Below, in pieces: positions 1 to 11,999 of a stretch of 64,000 nucleotides of DNA (position 1 is its first letter; the number at the start of each line of letters is the position of its first letter). A program made the position numbers and the translations under genes. The DNA is from Liolophura sinensis (Eukaryota > Mollusca > Polyplacophora > Chitonida > Chitonidae): assembly GCF_032854445.1 (NCBI RefSeq), contig NC_088302.1, forward strand, positions 1,676,001-1,740,000. The letters run 5' to 3'. The notes below the pieces were generated by a model. It was given only the letters and a program-made list of their open reading frames with translations, made no database searches and was not told the DNA's origin.

Positions 1-1511
1 TGAAGCCAGCCATTACATAACCCAGGTCCCAAATCCATCCTCTCCTGTCACACACGTACATGTAGTCCCACGTGGAGCCAGCCATTACATAACCCAGGTC
101 CTAAACCCATCCTCTCCTGTCACACACGTACATGTAGTCCCATATGGAGCCAGCCATTACATAACCCAGGTCCTAAATCCATCCTCTCCTGTCACACATG
201 TACATGTAGTCCCACATGGAGCCAGCCATTACATAACCCAGGTCCTAAACCCATCCTCTCCTGTCACACAGGTACATGTAGTCCCACATGGAGCCAGCCA
301 TTACACAACCCAGGTCCTAAACCCATCCTCTCCTGTCACACAGGTACATGTAGTCCCACATGGAGCCAGCCATTACATAACCCAGGTCCTAAACCCATCC
401 TCTCCTGTCACACATGTACATGTAGTCCCATATGGAGCCAGCCATTACATAACCCAGGTCCCAAACCCATCCTCTCCTGTCACACATGTACATGTAGTCC
501 CACATGGAGCCAGCCATTACATAACCCAGGTCCCAAAACCCATCCTCTCCTGTCACACATGTACATGTAGTCCCATATGGAGCCAGCCATTACATAACCC
601 AGGTCCTAAACCCATCCTCTCCTGTCACACATGTACATGTAGTCCCACATGGAGCCAGCCATTACATAACCCAGGTCCTAAACCCATCCTCTCCTGTCAC
701 TCATGTACATGTAGTCCCACATGGAGCCAGCCATTACATAACCCAGGTCCTAAACCCATCCTCTCCTGTCACACATGTACATGTAGTCCCACATGGAGCC
801 AGCCATTACATAACCCAGGTCCTAAACCCATCCTCTCCTGTCACACATGTACATGTAGTCCCACATGGAGCCAGCCATTACATAACCCAGGTCCTAAATC
901 CATCCTCTCCTGTCGCACATGTACATGTAGTCCCACATGGAGCCAGCCATTACATAACCCAGGTCCCAAACCCATCCTCTCCTGTCACACACATACATGT
1001 AGTCCCACATGGAGCCAGCCATTACATAACCCAGGTCCTAAACCCATCCTCTCCTGTCACACATGTACATGTAGTCCCACATGGAGCCAGCCATTACATA
1101 ACCCAGGTCCCAAACCCATCCTCTCCTGTCACACACATACATGTAGTCCCACATGGAGCCAGCCATTACATAACCCAGGTCCCAAACCCATCCTCTCCTG
1201 TCACACATGTACATGTAGTCCCACATGGAGCCAGCCATTACATAACCCAGGTCCCAAACCCATCCTCTCCTGTCACACATGTACATGTAGTCCCACGTGG
1301 AGCCAGCCATTACATAACCCAGGTCCTAAACCCATCCTCTCCTGTCACACATGTACATGTAGTCCCACATGGAGCCAGCCATTACATAACCCAGGTCCTA
1401 AACCCATCCTCTCCTGTCACACAAATACATGTAGTCCCACATGGAGCCAGCCTTTACATAACCCAGGTCCCAAACCCATCCTCTCGCACATGTCACACAC
1501 ATACATGTAGT
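1..1511. repeat. 72-bp minisatellite, about 21 copies
   Basis: Near-identical 72-bp units, each containing 'cattacataacccaggtc' and 'gtagtcccacatggagcc'. The array starts before the window edge, so its full length is unknown. Units differ by single substitutions. The period is a multiple of three, so a 24-residue repeat stays open on the minus strand; I treat that as a by-product. By position it lies in an intron of the minus-strand CORO7 gene, downstream of exon 2. Confidence 0.97.
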
Positions 1512-1895
1512 CAGAGCACCAGTCCCCACAGATCAAAAAGACATACCTAACACATACAGTCACATACAGACATCAGACTTCAGTGCAAATACATGTACTC
1601 GTACACATATGTGTGTATGCCTGGCGTTTAATGTCGGATTTAACAATTTTTTAGTCCCATTACAACAAGGAGTCATTGTCATTAGCTGTGTTAACATATT
1701 CTGTGTCTTCTTGAGTAAATAAATGTACATGCAGCGACTGACTTCAGGGTAAATACAAGTAAAAGCATACAGCTACTTTCCAGGTTTATCAAATATTTTA
1801 CATAAAATGTAAGGCCCCCTTTGTTTTGAGCAGTTGCCTTTTGAGTAGTGGGGCTGTACGACATGGGTACAGTACAAATGGATACAGAGACTTAC
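1512..1895. other. CORO7 intron sequence without clear coding content
   Basis: No exon was recognised here on either strand. Around 1620-1680 there is a short 'ggcgtttaatgtcggattt' piece, which resembles the tail of SINEs found elsewhere in the window read in reverse. The third coding exon of CORO7 must lie further left, outside the window or hidden by the 72-bp array. Confidence 0.5.
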
Positions 1896-1995
1896 TTCCA
1901 GAGTCTTGATTAAAAACCATATACAGACAGCTGGCTTTGATGTGGTTACCGCTGGACTGGAGAATACGCTGGGCAGATATACCCGTGATAATGTC
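1896..1995 (-). CDS. CORO7: Coronin-7 homologue, second coding exon (partial gene)
   Basis: Minus-strand exon of 100 nt with acceptor 'ttttacag' (ending at 1996) and donor 'gtaagt' (from 1895 downwards). It reads in phase 0 from the first coding exon and ends in phase 1. It encodes 33 residues including 'NHIKASCLYMVFNQDSG', which matches the start of the first beta-propeller of coronin-7/pod-1 proteins (the NHIK-S-C...AFN segment as I recall the human protein). Coronin-7 proteins carry two tandem WD40 coronin units; human CORO7 acts at the Golgi in trafficking and as an adaptor for ubiquitin ligation, and fly pod-1 links actin and microtubules. Only the first 54 residues are in the window. 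The acceptor side of this exon is the parent of the 65-bp tandem array next to it. Confidence 0.85.
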
Positions 1996-2710
1996 CTGTA
2001 AAATACATACAATAGACACATGATTACATGACCACTGGGCAGATATATCCTAGATGATGTTCTATAAAATACATGCAATGTATCATACACGCATGAAAAC
2101 AGGAACACTGGGCAGATATACCCGTGATAATGTCCTATAATATACATACAATATAGACATGACTACTTGACCACTGGGCAGATATATCCTAGATGATGTT
2201 CTGTAAAATACATACAATGTACCATACACGCATGAAAACATGACCACTGGGCAGATAAACCCCAGATGATGTTCTGTAAATATATATGATACACACATGA
2301 CTACAAAAACACTGGGCATATAAACCCCAGATGATGTTCTGTAAATATATATGATACACACATGACTACAGAAACACTGGGCAGATAAACCCCAGATGAT
2401 GTTCTGTAAATATATATGATACACACATGACTACAGAAACACTGGGCATATAAACCCCAGATGATGTTCTGTAAATATATATGATACACACATGACTACA
2501 GAAACACTGGGCATATAAACCCCAGATGATGTTCTGTAAATATATATGATACACACATGACTACAGAAACACTGGGCATATAAACCCCAGATGATGTTCT
2601 GTAAATATATATGATACACACATGACTACAGAAACACTGGGCATATAAACCCCAGATGATGTTCTGTAAATATATATGATACACACATGACTACAGAAAC
2701 ACTGGGCAGA
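1966..2710. repeat. 65-bp minisatellite containing copies of the CORO7 exon 2 acceptor
   Basis: About 11 tandem units of roughly 65 bp. The leftmost unit is the real 5' end of CORO7 exon 2 with its acceptor. On the minus strand the other units repeat 'ttacag', the first ~30 exon bases (a version of 'gacattatcacgggtatatc') and the flanking intron. The unit at about 2110-2140 matches the exon start almost exactly, but reads 'ttatag' instead of 'ttacag'. The six or seven right-hand units are nearly identical to each other, which indicates recent homogenisation. Confidence 0.93.
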
Positions 2711-2983
2711 AATTGGACGATGTAGTTTACCCTCAAAAACCAAATGAAAATGTCCATAAATTGCACTGAAAGTTGCTCTGTCATATGCGAAAAGGTTGAG
2801 GAATTACATTTAGGACACTTGTAAATGTCACAAGTACATCCTCATATAGCTCTACCAAATTGTTTGGGACTTATCCGGCTGGAAATGTCCGTATTTCCAC
2901 TTTGAATAATCTCATAATATCTCCTTCATCTTTAAATTAAAAGACAGTACAGTACTTCTACATGTATAATATAACAAACTCAC

Positions 2984-3052
2984 CTCTTTTTTGGGGAACT
3001 TTGGAGCTGCATTCTTGAACTTTGAGGCCTTAAATCTCCACGCCATTGGGAT
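2984..3052 (-). CDS. CORO7: Coronin-7 homologue, first coding exon
   Basis: On the minus strand, ATG at 3046-3044 opens a 21-codon frame starting MAWRFKASKFKNAAPKFP. This is the characteristic start of the coronin-7/pod-1 family (fly pod-1 begins almost identically, from memory). It ends in phase 0 at a 'gag/gtgag' donor (2984/2983). Upstream there is a good acceptor: a pyrimidine run 'ttcttccctttc' and then 'atgaatag' ending at 3053, so only six leader bases precede the ATG and the rest of the 5'UTR lies in one or more upstream exons. The frame joins exon 2 (1896-1995) without a shift. Confidence rests on the family-specific N-terminus plus two matching splice sites. Confidence 0.88.
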
Positions 3053-3699
3053 CTATTCATGAAAGGGAAGAAATTCATCGTCCATTAGTGGAGGAAATGA
3101 CTTCAAACCACAATATGTGCAGACACCATCTAGTTAGAACATCATAAATCCTTAGGCCCCGGGAGCCCGAAGCGATCTTAGACTTAAGTTGAAATTTTAA
3201 TCATTAAATTTGGTATGTTCCTTTCAGTTGTTTTACCTGAAATTTGTTGTGCAATAACTTATCCAGAATTTACCTTGTCAATCAATATTCTCATCTAGTT
3301 ACATGAGAAATAGCAATTTTAAAGTGATTTTAAATTCTGACTAAAATCTTAGATCACTTTGTGATCCTGGGGCCTGTAAACTACTTAATATTGAAGATGC
3401 ATATAAATCTCAGCCTAAACACTGCATGTAATCAGTACACAGCAAGCATGCCCGGTCAAGTTAAAGCAGTAAATCTATCTCCATACATTCCCTATGTTGC
3501 CAAGTCAACAAATATCAGCAAGAATTAATAGCCTTGGATCAATCAACCAGAATGGTGCAAATATTTGTAGTTACATGTATTTTTTAATCAGATATATAGC
3601 CCCTCGCAACGATAGAGTGACATGTCGTCACCTAACAACATACAGCCAGGGGTACATGTAATTTATACATGTATGTACATGTACAACAGTGCATATACG

Positions 3700-4405
3700 C
3701 CAGAACCACTGGCAGAAGTGTTCTGGCACACAGTTATGTACTGGCTGGCTAGAACCACTGGCAGAAGTGTACTGGCAAGCTAGAACCATGCGCAGAAGTG
3801 CTCTGGCAAGCTAGAACCACTGGCAGAAGTTGTATACTGGCTTGCTAGAACCACTGGCAGAAGTTGTGTACTGGCTGACTAGAACCACTGGCAAAAGTTA
3901 TGTTCTGGCTGACTAGAACCACTGGCAGAAGTGTTCTGGCACACTAGAACCACTGGCACAAGGTTATGTACTGGCTGGCTAGAACCACTGGCAGAAGTGT
4001 TCTGGCAGGCTAGAACCACTGGCATAAGTGTACTGGCACACTAGAGCCACTGGCAGAAGTGTTCTGGCAAGATAGAACCACTGGCAGAAGTGTTCTGGCA
4101 CACTAGAACCACTGGCAGAAGTGTACTGGCAAGCTAGAACCACTGGCAGACGTGTACTGGCAAGCTAGAACCACTGGCGGAAGTTGTGTACTGGCTGACT
4201 AGAACCGGCAGAAGTTATGTACTGGCTGACTAGAACCGGCAGAAGTTGCACGCAAAACCACTGGCATATGTTGTGTACTGCCAAGCTGGAACCACTGGTA
4301 GAAGTTATGTACTCGCTTGTCAAAACCACTGGCAAAAGTTATGTACTGGCTTAGAACCACTGCCAGAAGTTATGTATTGGCTGACTAGAACCACTGGCAG
4401 AAGTT
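3700..4405. repeat. Degenerate 31-37 bp minisatellite
   Basis: Twenty or so units of variable length built on 'tagaaccactggcagaagt' followed by 'gt(t)(a)t(g)tactggc' and a short variable link. Divergence and length variation are much higher than in neighbouring arrays, so it is probably older. Confidence 0.93.
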
Positions 4406-4565
4406 ATTTATAGTAGCCTGCTACTACCAAGGTTGTTTTAATAAACAACTTTGCCCAAATGTATGTATCTCTGCTAAAAACACACCAACTTTTTAACATG
4501 TGCCCCATGTGCATGTACATGTACTTATAGCTAGTGGCGTTAAACCATAATCATTCATTCATAGC

Positions 4566-4858
4566 TAGACATTTGGTACTGTGACGCTTGGTACAGAGAC
4601 ATTTGGTAAAGAGACATTTGGTACAGAGACATTTGGTACTGAGACATCTGGTACTGTGACGCTTGGTACAGAGACATTTAGTACAGAGACATTTGGTACT
4701 GTGACGCTTGGTACCGAGACATTTGGTACTGAGACATTTGGTACAGAGACACTTGGCACTGAGACATTTGGTACAGAGACATTTGGTACTGTGACGCTTG
4801 GTACTGAGACATTTGGTACAGGGACATTTGGCACTGAGACATTTGGTACTGAGACATT
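4566..4858. repeat. 15-bp minisatellite, about 19 copies
   Basis: Units of the type 'acatttggtacagag' with alternating 'acatttggtactgag' and 'acgcttggtact' variants. The period is a multiple of three, so repeated pentapeptides are open on both strands (T-F-G-T-E and its antisense). Nothing points to translation. A SINE-tail-like piece ('ggcgttaaaccataatcat') sits directly to the left at about 4535-4553. Confidence 0.95.
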
Positions 4859-4864
4859 ACCCAG

Positions 4865-6240
4865 ACTGTAAATCCTATGTGGAATATTAGACAAGTATAA
4901 CAGTGTGAACGTGTACATTCAAGCATGGAATAACATGGTACCTGCTTCACTAGTCAAGTGAGACCCAGCTTATTTTTCATCTTACATTAATTAAAACTGA
5001 AAGTTTCTGAGAAGCTTATATAGCAAGAAAAAAACACTGAACAAAACAAAACTCCTACATTTGCAATTTCAAATGCACCATTCAGTTAAGATGTGTGAAG
5101 CGGCTTTAAGCAAGCTGGTGTTCTCTAAGGTGAAAACAGTTCTCAAACATGAAGCACTGTGTTCTGGTTCTTTGTAAACCCTGCATGTCTATTAGCCACC
5201 GAGACACTGCTTGACTGATCCCAAGCACATGTATTGTCTTTACATCCTGATGAAAAATGTGCACTTCTACATAAACAAAGGTTATGTGTGTCCAGATGGT
5301 ACACAAGTAAAAGTAACACTTAGATCAACATGAGGGTTACCAGAAGGTATAAGGGTTACATGTTTGTGAGACAATTCAATTCTGTCAGCTTCATATTGGT
5401 GTCGATAAAAGGTTTGCCATCTGTAATACTAGCTCACTTCAATCTGGGTTTGCTCTCAACATTTTGGCAGACAATTTAAATATTATATGTTTCTTTTTTA
5501 TTGTATCAAAGCAGCGTATGTCCAAACATAACTGTATAATTTGCAACAGAATCACAACATGGAGACACATGTATGATGTTCAAAATTTATGGGTTCATTT
5601 ATACTGATAAGGATGATAAAGGATTTAATACTTATTAATATATGAAAATGATAAATGATTTGATACACATGCACATATCTCACAAAAGCAAGACATGCAG
5701 AGAACTGGGCAGAACCCGGATCAAACCCTCTGAACCTTGCCTGATGTATAGATGTACACGTACAAGTATACAGTATGTAACATGTGTCCTGCATTGTATA
5801 ACTCAGTGAACAAAAGCAATCCTACATACATGTGTTATACATGCATGTAAAACTAGAGCTGACCACAAAAGAATCAGAAAGGGCTATAGTACTGAGAAAA
5901 AGAGAATAACCATCATAGGCAGGGTAATACAGGTTATGCTGTTGCCAGCTGCTGTGTGCTCTGAGGCACATCATTATGTAGTCATGAATACCCAGGCAGC
6001 GAGGGTACAATCAGAGTTCTACAGCAGCCTCTACATGCTGCCATGATTCACTTTGTGTGGGAGCGGGGCAAGTCCTGACAGCCTATCCCAGCTGTGATAC
6101 ACTGTGTGGTTAATGAGGTGGTTAGCTTTTTACACTGTACATCACTGAATTAAAATCCAGTTACTGCTATAAAGATATCATTCTGGTATAGTCTGATGTA
6201 CAAATATATCACAAACTTAGTCAGAGCTTCTGTTTTACTG
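4865..6240. other. Unassigned intronic/intergenic sequence
   Basis: No gene, RNA or repeat family was recognised. Short open frames on the minus strand (for example near 5106-5306 and 5552-5794) look random in composition and have no recognisable domain. Confidence 0.4.
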
Positions 6241-6244
6241 CTTG

Positions 6245-7395
6245 ATTCGTGTGAAGTACACTGCGCAGGTGCGTGAAGTACAAAGTACACTGTGCAGGTG
6301 TGTGAAGTACAAAGTACACTGCGCAGGTGTGTGAAGTACAAAGTACACTGCGCAGGTGTGTGAAGTACAAAGTACACTGTGCAGGTGTGTGAAGTACAAA
6401 GTACACTGTGCAGGTGTGTGAAGTACAAAGTACACTGCGCAGGTGTGTGAAGTACAAAGTACACTGCGCAGGTGTGTGAAGTACAAAGTACACTGCGCAG
6501 GTGTGTGAAGTACAAAGTACACTGCGCAGGTGTGTGAAGTACAAAGTACACTGCGCAGGTGTGTGAAGTACAAAGTACACTGCGCAGGTGTGTGAAGTAC
6601 AAAGTACACTGCGCAGGTGTGTGAAGTACAAAGTACACTGCGCAGGTGTGTGAAGTACAAAGTACACTGTGCAGGTGTGTGAAGTACAAAGTACACTGTG
6701 CAGGTGTGTGAAGTACAAAGTACACTGTGCAGGTGTGTGAAGTACAAAGTACACTGTGCAGGTGTGTGAAGTACAAAGTACACTGCGCAGGTGTGTGAAG
6801 TACAAAGTACACTGTGCAGGTGTGTGAAGTACAAAGTACACTGCGCAGGTGTATGAAGTACAAAGTACACTGCGCAGGTGTGTGAAGTACAAAGTACACT
6901 GTGCAGGTGTGTGAAGTACAAAGTACACTGTGCAGGTGTGTGAAGTACAAAGTACACTGTGCAGGTGTGTGAAGTACAAAGTACACTGTGCAGGTGTGTG
7001 AAGTATACTGTGCAGGTGTGTGAAATACACTGTGCAGGTGTGTGAAGTATACTGTGCAGGTGTGTGAAGTACACTGTGCAGGTGTGTGAAGTATACTGTG
7101 CAGGTGTGTGAAATACACTGTACAGGTGTGTGAAGTATACTGTGCAGGTGTGTGAAATACACTGTATAGGTGTGTGAAATACACTGTACAGGTGTGTGAA
7201 GTACACTGTACAGGTGTATGAAATACACTGTACAGGTGTGTGAAGTACACTGTACAGGTGTGTGAAATACACTGTACAGGTGTGTGAAATACACTGTACA
7301 GGTGTGTGAAGTATACTGTACAGGTGTGTGAAATACACTGTACAGGTGTGTGAAATACACTGTACAGGTGTGTGAAGTACACTGTACAGGTGTGT
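6245..7395. repeat. 29-bp array passing into a 22-bp array
   Basis: From 6245 to about 7000 the unit is 29 bp ('gaagtacaaagtacactg' plus 'cgcaggtgtgt'), about 26 copies. From about 7000 to 7395 it is 22 bp ('gaagtacactgtacag' plus 'gtgtgt'), about 18 copies, and differs by loss of the 7-bp 'tacaaag' piece. Neither period is a multiple of three and the unit has no minus-strand stop, so all three minus frames stay open for 370-450 codons; these frames are not genes. Confidence 0.97.
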
Positions 7396-7877
7396 ACTCA
7401 GAACTCCTACATACTGGCTCTTTATTCAGTGGTGCATAAAAATCCACTAGCCACAATAAATTCTCGTAATCTTTTTTACACATCAAGATGATAACGTGTT
7501 GTGATTTTGACATTCCCAGCAGGCTATTCTCACTATAGAGATACACATACATGTATACCCACAAACACAGCTCCATGTAGTGTACAGTGTATCCAGTCTT
7601 TCATTTTTCTGTAAAACACTGGAGTTGGGCAATAAGAATTTTTTTTTTTTTGCAAATACCTCTACTGTATATTTGTTTTCATCTCATCCCAGTCACAAAC
7701 TGTGACAAATCAGATGACCCCATGTGCAGCTGTATGAGCTACTTGAACAGGACAAATAAGGGAGTCACATTAAGGCAGTGACATAGGTTTAGCTACTTGT
7801 ACCTGATATAGTGCAAAGCGGGCTTTCTGTCCTCTGTTACTGTTAACCTTATACCAAAGAAAAATATTTGAATATTT

Positions 7878-8135
7878 TTTTATTTACTTGATTGGTGTTT
7901 TATGCCATACTTAAGAATATTTCCCTTATGTGATAGCAGCCAGCATTATGGTTTGAGGAAACCGGGTAGGGTTCGGAAAAAACCCACGACAATGCGCATG
8001 TTACTGGCAGACCTTCCCACGAATGGCTGAAGAGCCAGCTTGAGCTGGATTTGAACTCACAGTGACTACACTGGTGAGAGGATCTTGGATCACTGCACCA
8101 TGCTGGCATGCTAACCACCTTGGCCATGGAGGCCC
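7878..8135 (-). mobile_element. tRNA-derived SINE, family II, full-length degenerate copy
   Basis: On the minus strand it begins 'ggcctccatggccaaggtgg', with an A-box-like 'tggccaaggtgg' and a B-box 'gttcaaatc'. A body containing 'cccggtttcctcaaacc' and 'ataatgctggct' follows, then 'aaatattcttaagtatgg' and a 'cataaaacaccaatcaagtaaa' type tail (split here). The layout of tRNA head, conserved body and tail is that of a pol III SINE common in molluscs and other marine invertebrates. The same body and tail recur at 33693-33750, 41552-41792 and in the 52-bp array at 51.8-52.8 kb. Confidence 0.85.
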
Positions 8136-8202
8136 CAATTTATCAATAAGGCCATTTACTAAGTATATGTACATGTATATCTACATGCATGAGTATAACA
8201 CA

Positions 8203-8647
8203 GTGACAGACTATCAATATACTGTGACAGACTATTAATATACTGTGACAGACTAACAATAGACTGTGAAAGACTATCAACATACTGTGACAGACTATTA
8301 ATATACTTTGACAGACGAACAATATACTATGACAGACGAACAATATACTATGACAGACGAACAATATACTATGACAGACGAACAATATGCTGACAGACGA
8401 ACAATATGCTGACAGACGAACAATATACTGTGACAGACTAACAATATATTGTGAAAGACTATCACTGTACTGTGACAGATTATCAATATACTATGACAGA
8501 CAAACAATATACTGTGACAGACAAACAGAATACTGTGACAGACTAACAATATACTGTGAAAGACTATCAATGTACTGTGACAGACTATTAATATACTGTG
8601 ACAAACTATCAATATACTTTGACAGGTTATCAATATACTGTGACAGA
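8203..8647. repeat. About 21-bp minisatellite
   Basis: Roughly 20 units of 'actgtgacagactatcaata' with substitutions (gacagacgaa, gaaagacta). Some units are shortened by a few bases near 8385-8410. Confidence 0.93.
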
Positions 8648-8877
8648 GGATATCACAGTCAGCTACATACTAACACCAATAAAATGTGAATTCATCAGAC
8701 CTGGATATGAATCTTTCATAATCTGACATTTTGTTATCAGTTACCCATAAATTAAAAGTCACTCAAGCAAGGATGTAAAGATATTCTATTAGCATCACAC
8801 TTAGTGATTTCCGATTAGGGTATTTTTTACAAGTGCATTAATTAGCTTAGATATACTGTGATGTCTGAATTCATTTT

Positions 8878-9392
8878 TCAGATCTGCTGCCTTGTTGCTG
8901 TACATAACATTATTTGATCAACCTAACACCATCAGCCATTTTTCAGATCTGCTGCCTTGTTGCTGTACATAACATTATTTGATCAACCTAACACCATCAG
9001 CCATTTTTCAGATCTGCTGCCTTGTTGCTGTACATAACATTATTTGATCAACCTAACACCATCAGCCATTTTTCAGATCTGCTGCCTTGTTGCTGTACAT
9101 AACATTATTTGATCAACCTAACACCATCAGCCATTTTTCAGATCTGCTGCCTTGTTGTTGTACATAACATTATTTGATCAACCTAACACCATCAGCCATT
9201 TTTCAGATCTGCTGCCTTGTTGCTGTACATAACATTATTTGATCAACCTAACACCATCAGCCATTTTTCAGGTCTGCTGCCTTGTTGCTGTACAGGACAT
9301 TATTTGATCAACCTAACACCATCAGCCATTTTTCAGATCTGCTGCCTTGTTGCTGTACATGACATTATTTGATCAACCTAATACCATCTGCC
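8878..9392. repeat. 65-bp minisatellite, 8 copies
   Basis: Eight units, with 'gatctgctgccttgttg' recurring at 8881, 8946, 9011, 9076, 9141, 9206, 9271 and 9336. Units 1-6 are almost identical; the last two carry shared changes ('tacagg', 'tacatgac'). Confidence 0.96.
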
Positions 9393-9675
9393 CAAATTTG
9401 CCAGATCTTATCAGTCTTATATATGATCATCAACCATGAACTGGTTTCAGGTGGAATGAAGTTAAGTAGTCCACAGTGAGAACCACATGATCTCTCACAA
9501 AACAACAAACAATGTTATACTCCATGCAGAGTTGCAGAAGACACAATGGATGGGGTTGGGTTTCATGACAACACCTCCATTAATGATTAGTGGCTGCACA
9601 ATACATACAATTTGTCTGTTCATTGTCATGTTCAGCATTTATTATGCGCAGTCTTGGGGTAAACATCCTTGTGTG

Positions 9676-9832
9676 TCTTTACATAAGCATGTAGGCCTGT
9701 GTAAGTGTGCTAACAACCACAATATGTGTACAGAGGCATGTAGGCCTGTGTAAGTATGCTAATAACCACAATATGTGTACAGAAGGATGTAGACCTGTGT
9801 AAGTGTGCTAATAACCACAGTATGTGTACAGA
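9676..9832. repeat. Short 52-54 bp tandem repeat, 3 copies
   Basis: Three units containing 'gtaggcctgtgtaagtgtgc' and 'aaccacaatatgtgtacaga'. The flanking sequence back to 9400 shows nothing further. Confidence 0.85.
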
Positions 9833-9864
9833 AAGATGCCTGAACACTGCACAGAAACTGAAGA

Positions 9865-11150
9865 ACAATTCCTAATCTCATCACCAGGCCATACAGCTGA
9901 TCTCATGAAGAACAATTCCTAGTCTAGTCATCAGGCCATACAGCTGATCTCCTGAAGAACAATTCCTAGTCTAGTCATCAGGCCATACAGCTGATCTCCT
10001 GAAGAACAATTCTTAGTTTAGTCACCAGGCCATACAGCTGATCTCCTGAAGAACAATTCTTAGTCTAGTCACCAGGCCATACAGCTGATCTCCTGAAGAA
10101 CAATTCCTAGTCTAGTCATCAGGCCATACAGCTGATCTCCTGCAGAACAATTCTTAGTCTAGTCACCAGGCCATACAGCTGATCTCATGAAGAACAATTC
10201 TTAGTCTAGTCATCAGGCCATACAGCTGATCTCCTGAAGAACAATTCCTAGTCTGGTCATCAGGCCATACAGCTGATCTCCTGAAGAACAATTCCTAGTC
10301 TGGTCATCAGGTTATACAACTTATGTTCTGAAGAACAATTCCTAGACTGGTCATCAGGTTATACAGCTGATCTCCTGCAGAACAATTCTTAGTCTAGTCA
10401 TCAGGCCATACAGCTGATCTCCTGAAGAACAATTCCTAGTCTAGTCATCAGGCCATACAGCTGATCTCCTGAAGAACAATTCTTAGTTTAGTCACCAGGC
10501 CATACAGCTGATCTCCTGAAGAACAATTCTTAGTCTAGTCATCAGGCCATACAGCTGATCTCCTGAAGAACAATTCCTAGTCTAGTCATCAGGCCATACA
10601 GCTGATCTCCTGCAGAACAATTCTTAGTCTAGTCACCAGGCCATACAGCTGATCTCATGAAGAACAATTCTTAGTCTAGTCACCAGGCCATACAGCTGAT
10701 CTCATGAAGAACAATTCCTAGTCTAGTCATCAGGCCATACAGCTGATCTCCTGAAGAACAATTCCTAGTCTAGTCACCAGGCCATACAGCTGATCTCCTG
10801 AAGAACAATTCCTAGTCTGGTCATCAGGTTATACAACTTATGTTCTGAAGAACAATTCCTAGACTGGTCATCAGGTTATACAGCTGATCTCCTGCAGAAC
10901 AATTCTTAGTCTAGTCATCAGGCCATACAGCCGATCTCCTGAAGAACAATTCTTAGTCTAGTCACCAGGCCATACAGCTGATCTCATGAACAATTCTTAG
11001 TCTAGTCATCAGGTTATACAGCTTATGTCCTGAAGAACAATTCCTAGTCTGGTCATCAGGCCATACAGCCGATCTCCTGAAGAACAATTCCTATGTGTAG
11101 TCCAGTCATCAGGTCACATGGCTAACCTCTGCAAGAACAATTCCTACACT
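9865..11150. repeat. 47-bp minisatellite with 517-bp higher-order repeat
   Basis: About 27 units built from 'gaagaacaattcctagtcta' plus 'gtcatcaggccatacagctg' and 'atctcct'. A rare variant containing 'gttatacaacttatgttctg' appears at 10311 and again at 10828, 517 bp (11 units) apart, with matching neighbours. This shows that a block of about 11 units was duplicated as one piece. Confidence 0.95.
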
Positions 11151-11267
11151 AGTCACCAGGCCATACATCTGAATTCTTCACAGCTATTCATAACATACAA
11201 GTTATAAACACAGGCATAAGGGCTGTACATGCGCATCACAAATACATACATGCTAGTGTATTTTAAA

Positions 11268-11922
11268 AGTGACATGTTGACAGGGATCTCACAGAATAAA
11301 ATGATTGGCATGTTGACAGGGAAATCACAGAATAAAATGACTGGCATGCTGACAGGGAACTCACAGAATAAAATGATCGGCATGTTGACAGGGAAATCAC
11401 AGAATAAAATTACTGGCATGTTGACAGGGAAATCACAGAATAAAATGACTGGCATGTTGGCGAGAAACTCACAGAATAAAATAATCGGCATGTTGACAGG
11501 GAAATCACAGAATAAAATGACTGGCATGTTGACAGGGAAATCACAGAATAAAATGATTGGCATGTTGACAGGGAAATCACAGAATAAAATGACTGGCATG
11601 CTGACAGGGAACTCACAGAATAAAATGATCGGCATGTTGACAGGGAAATCACAGAATAAAATGATTGGCATGTTGACAGAGAAATCACAGAATAAAATGA
11701 CTGGCATGTTGGCAGGGAAATCAAAGGATAAAATGACTGGCATGCTGACAGGGAAATTACAGAATAAAATGACTGGCATGCTGACAGGGAAATCACAGAA
11801 TAAAATGATTGGCATGTTGACAGGGAAATCACAGAACAAAATGACTGGCATGCTGACGGGGAATTCACAGAATAAAATGACTGGCATGTTGACAGGGAAA
11901 CCATAGAATAAAATGACTGGCA
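11268..11922. repeat. 36-bp minisatellite, about 18 copies
   Basis: Units with 'atgttgacagggaaatcaca' plus 'gaataaaatgactggc'. Period 36 leaves a 12-residue repeat (MLTGKSQNKMTG) open on the plus strand for about 225 codons and other frames open on the minus strand. No start context, splice sites or conserved domain support coding. Confidence 0.96.
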
Positions 11923-11999
11923 TACAGTATAAATGTAATTCATACAAGGTCAATGTCAAATCAGCAGATTTATCATTATTTAAAATACATTGCAAAAAA

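Noticed and set aside
4565-4918. Pentapeptide-repeat-like frames on both strands
   Set aside because: A 15-bp tandem DNA repeat; the pentapeptide pattern follows from the period and lacks the hydrophobic core pattern of real pentapeptide-repeat proteins.
6150-7576. Minus-strand open frames of 367-451 codons, rich in His, Thr, Cys and Tyr
   Set aside because: They are the same 29/22-bp tandem repeat read in three frames; the unit simply lacks stops. No unique domain, and all three frames are equally open.
11153-11995. 280-codon minus frame and 225-codon plus frame
   Set aside because: Translation of the 36-bp minisatellite on both strands, with no conserved sequence outside the repeat.
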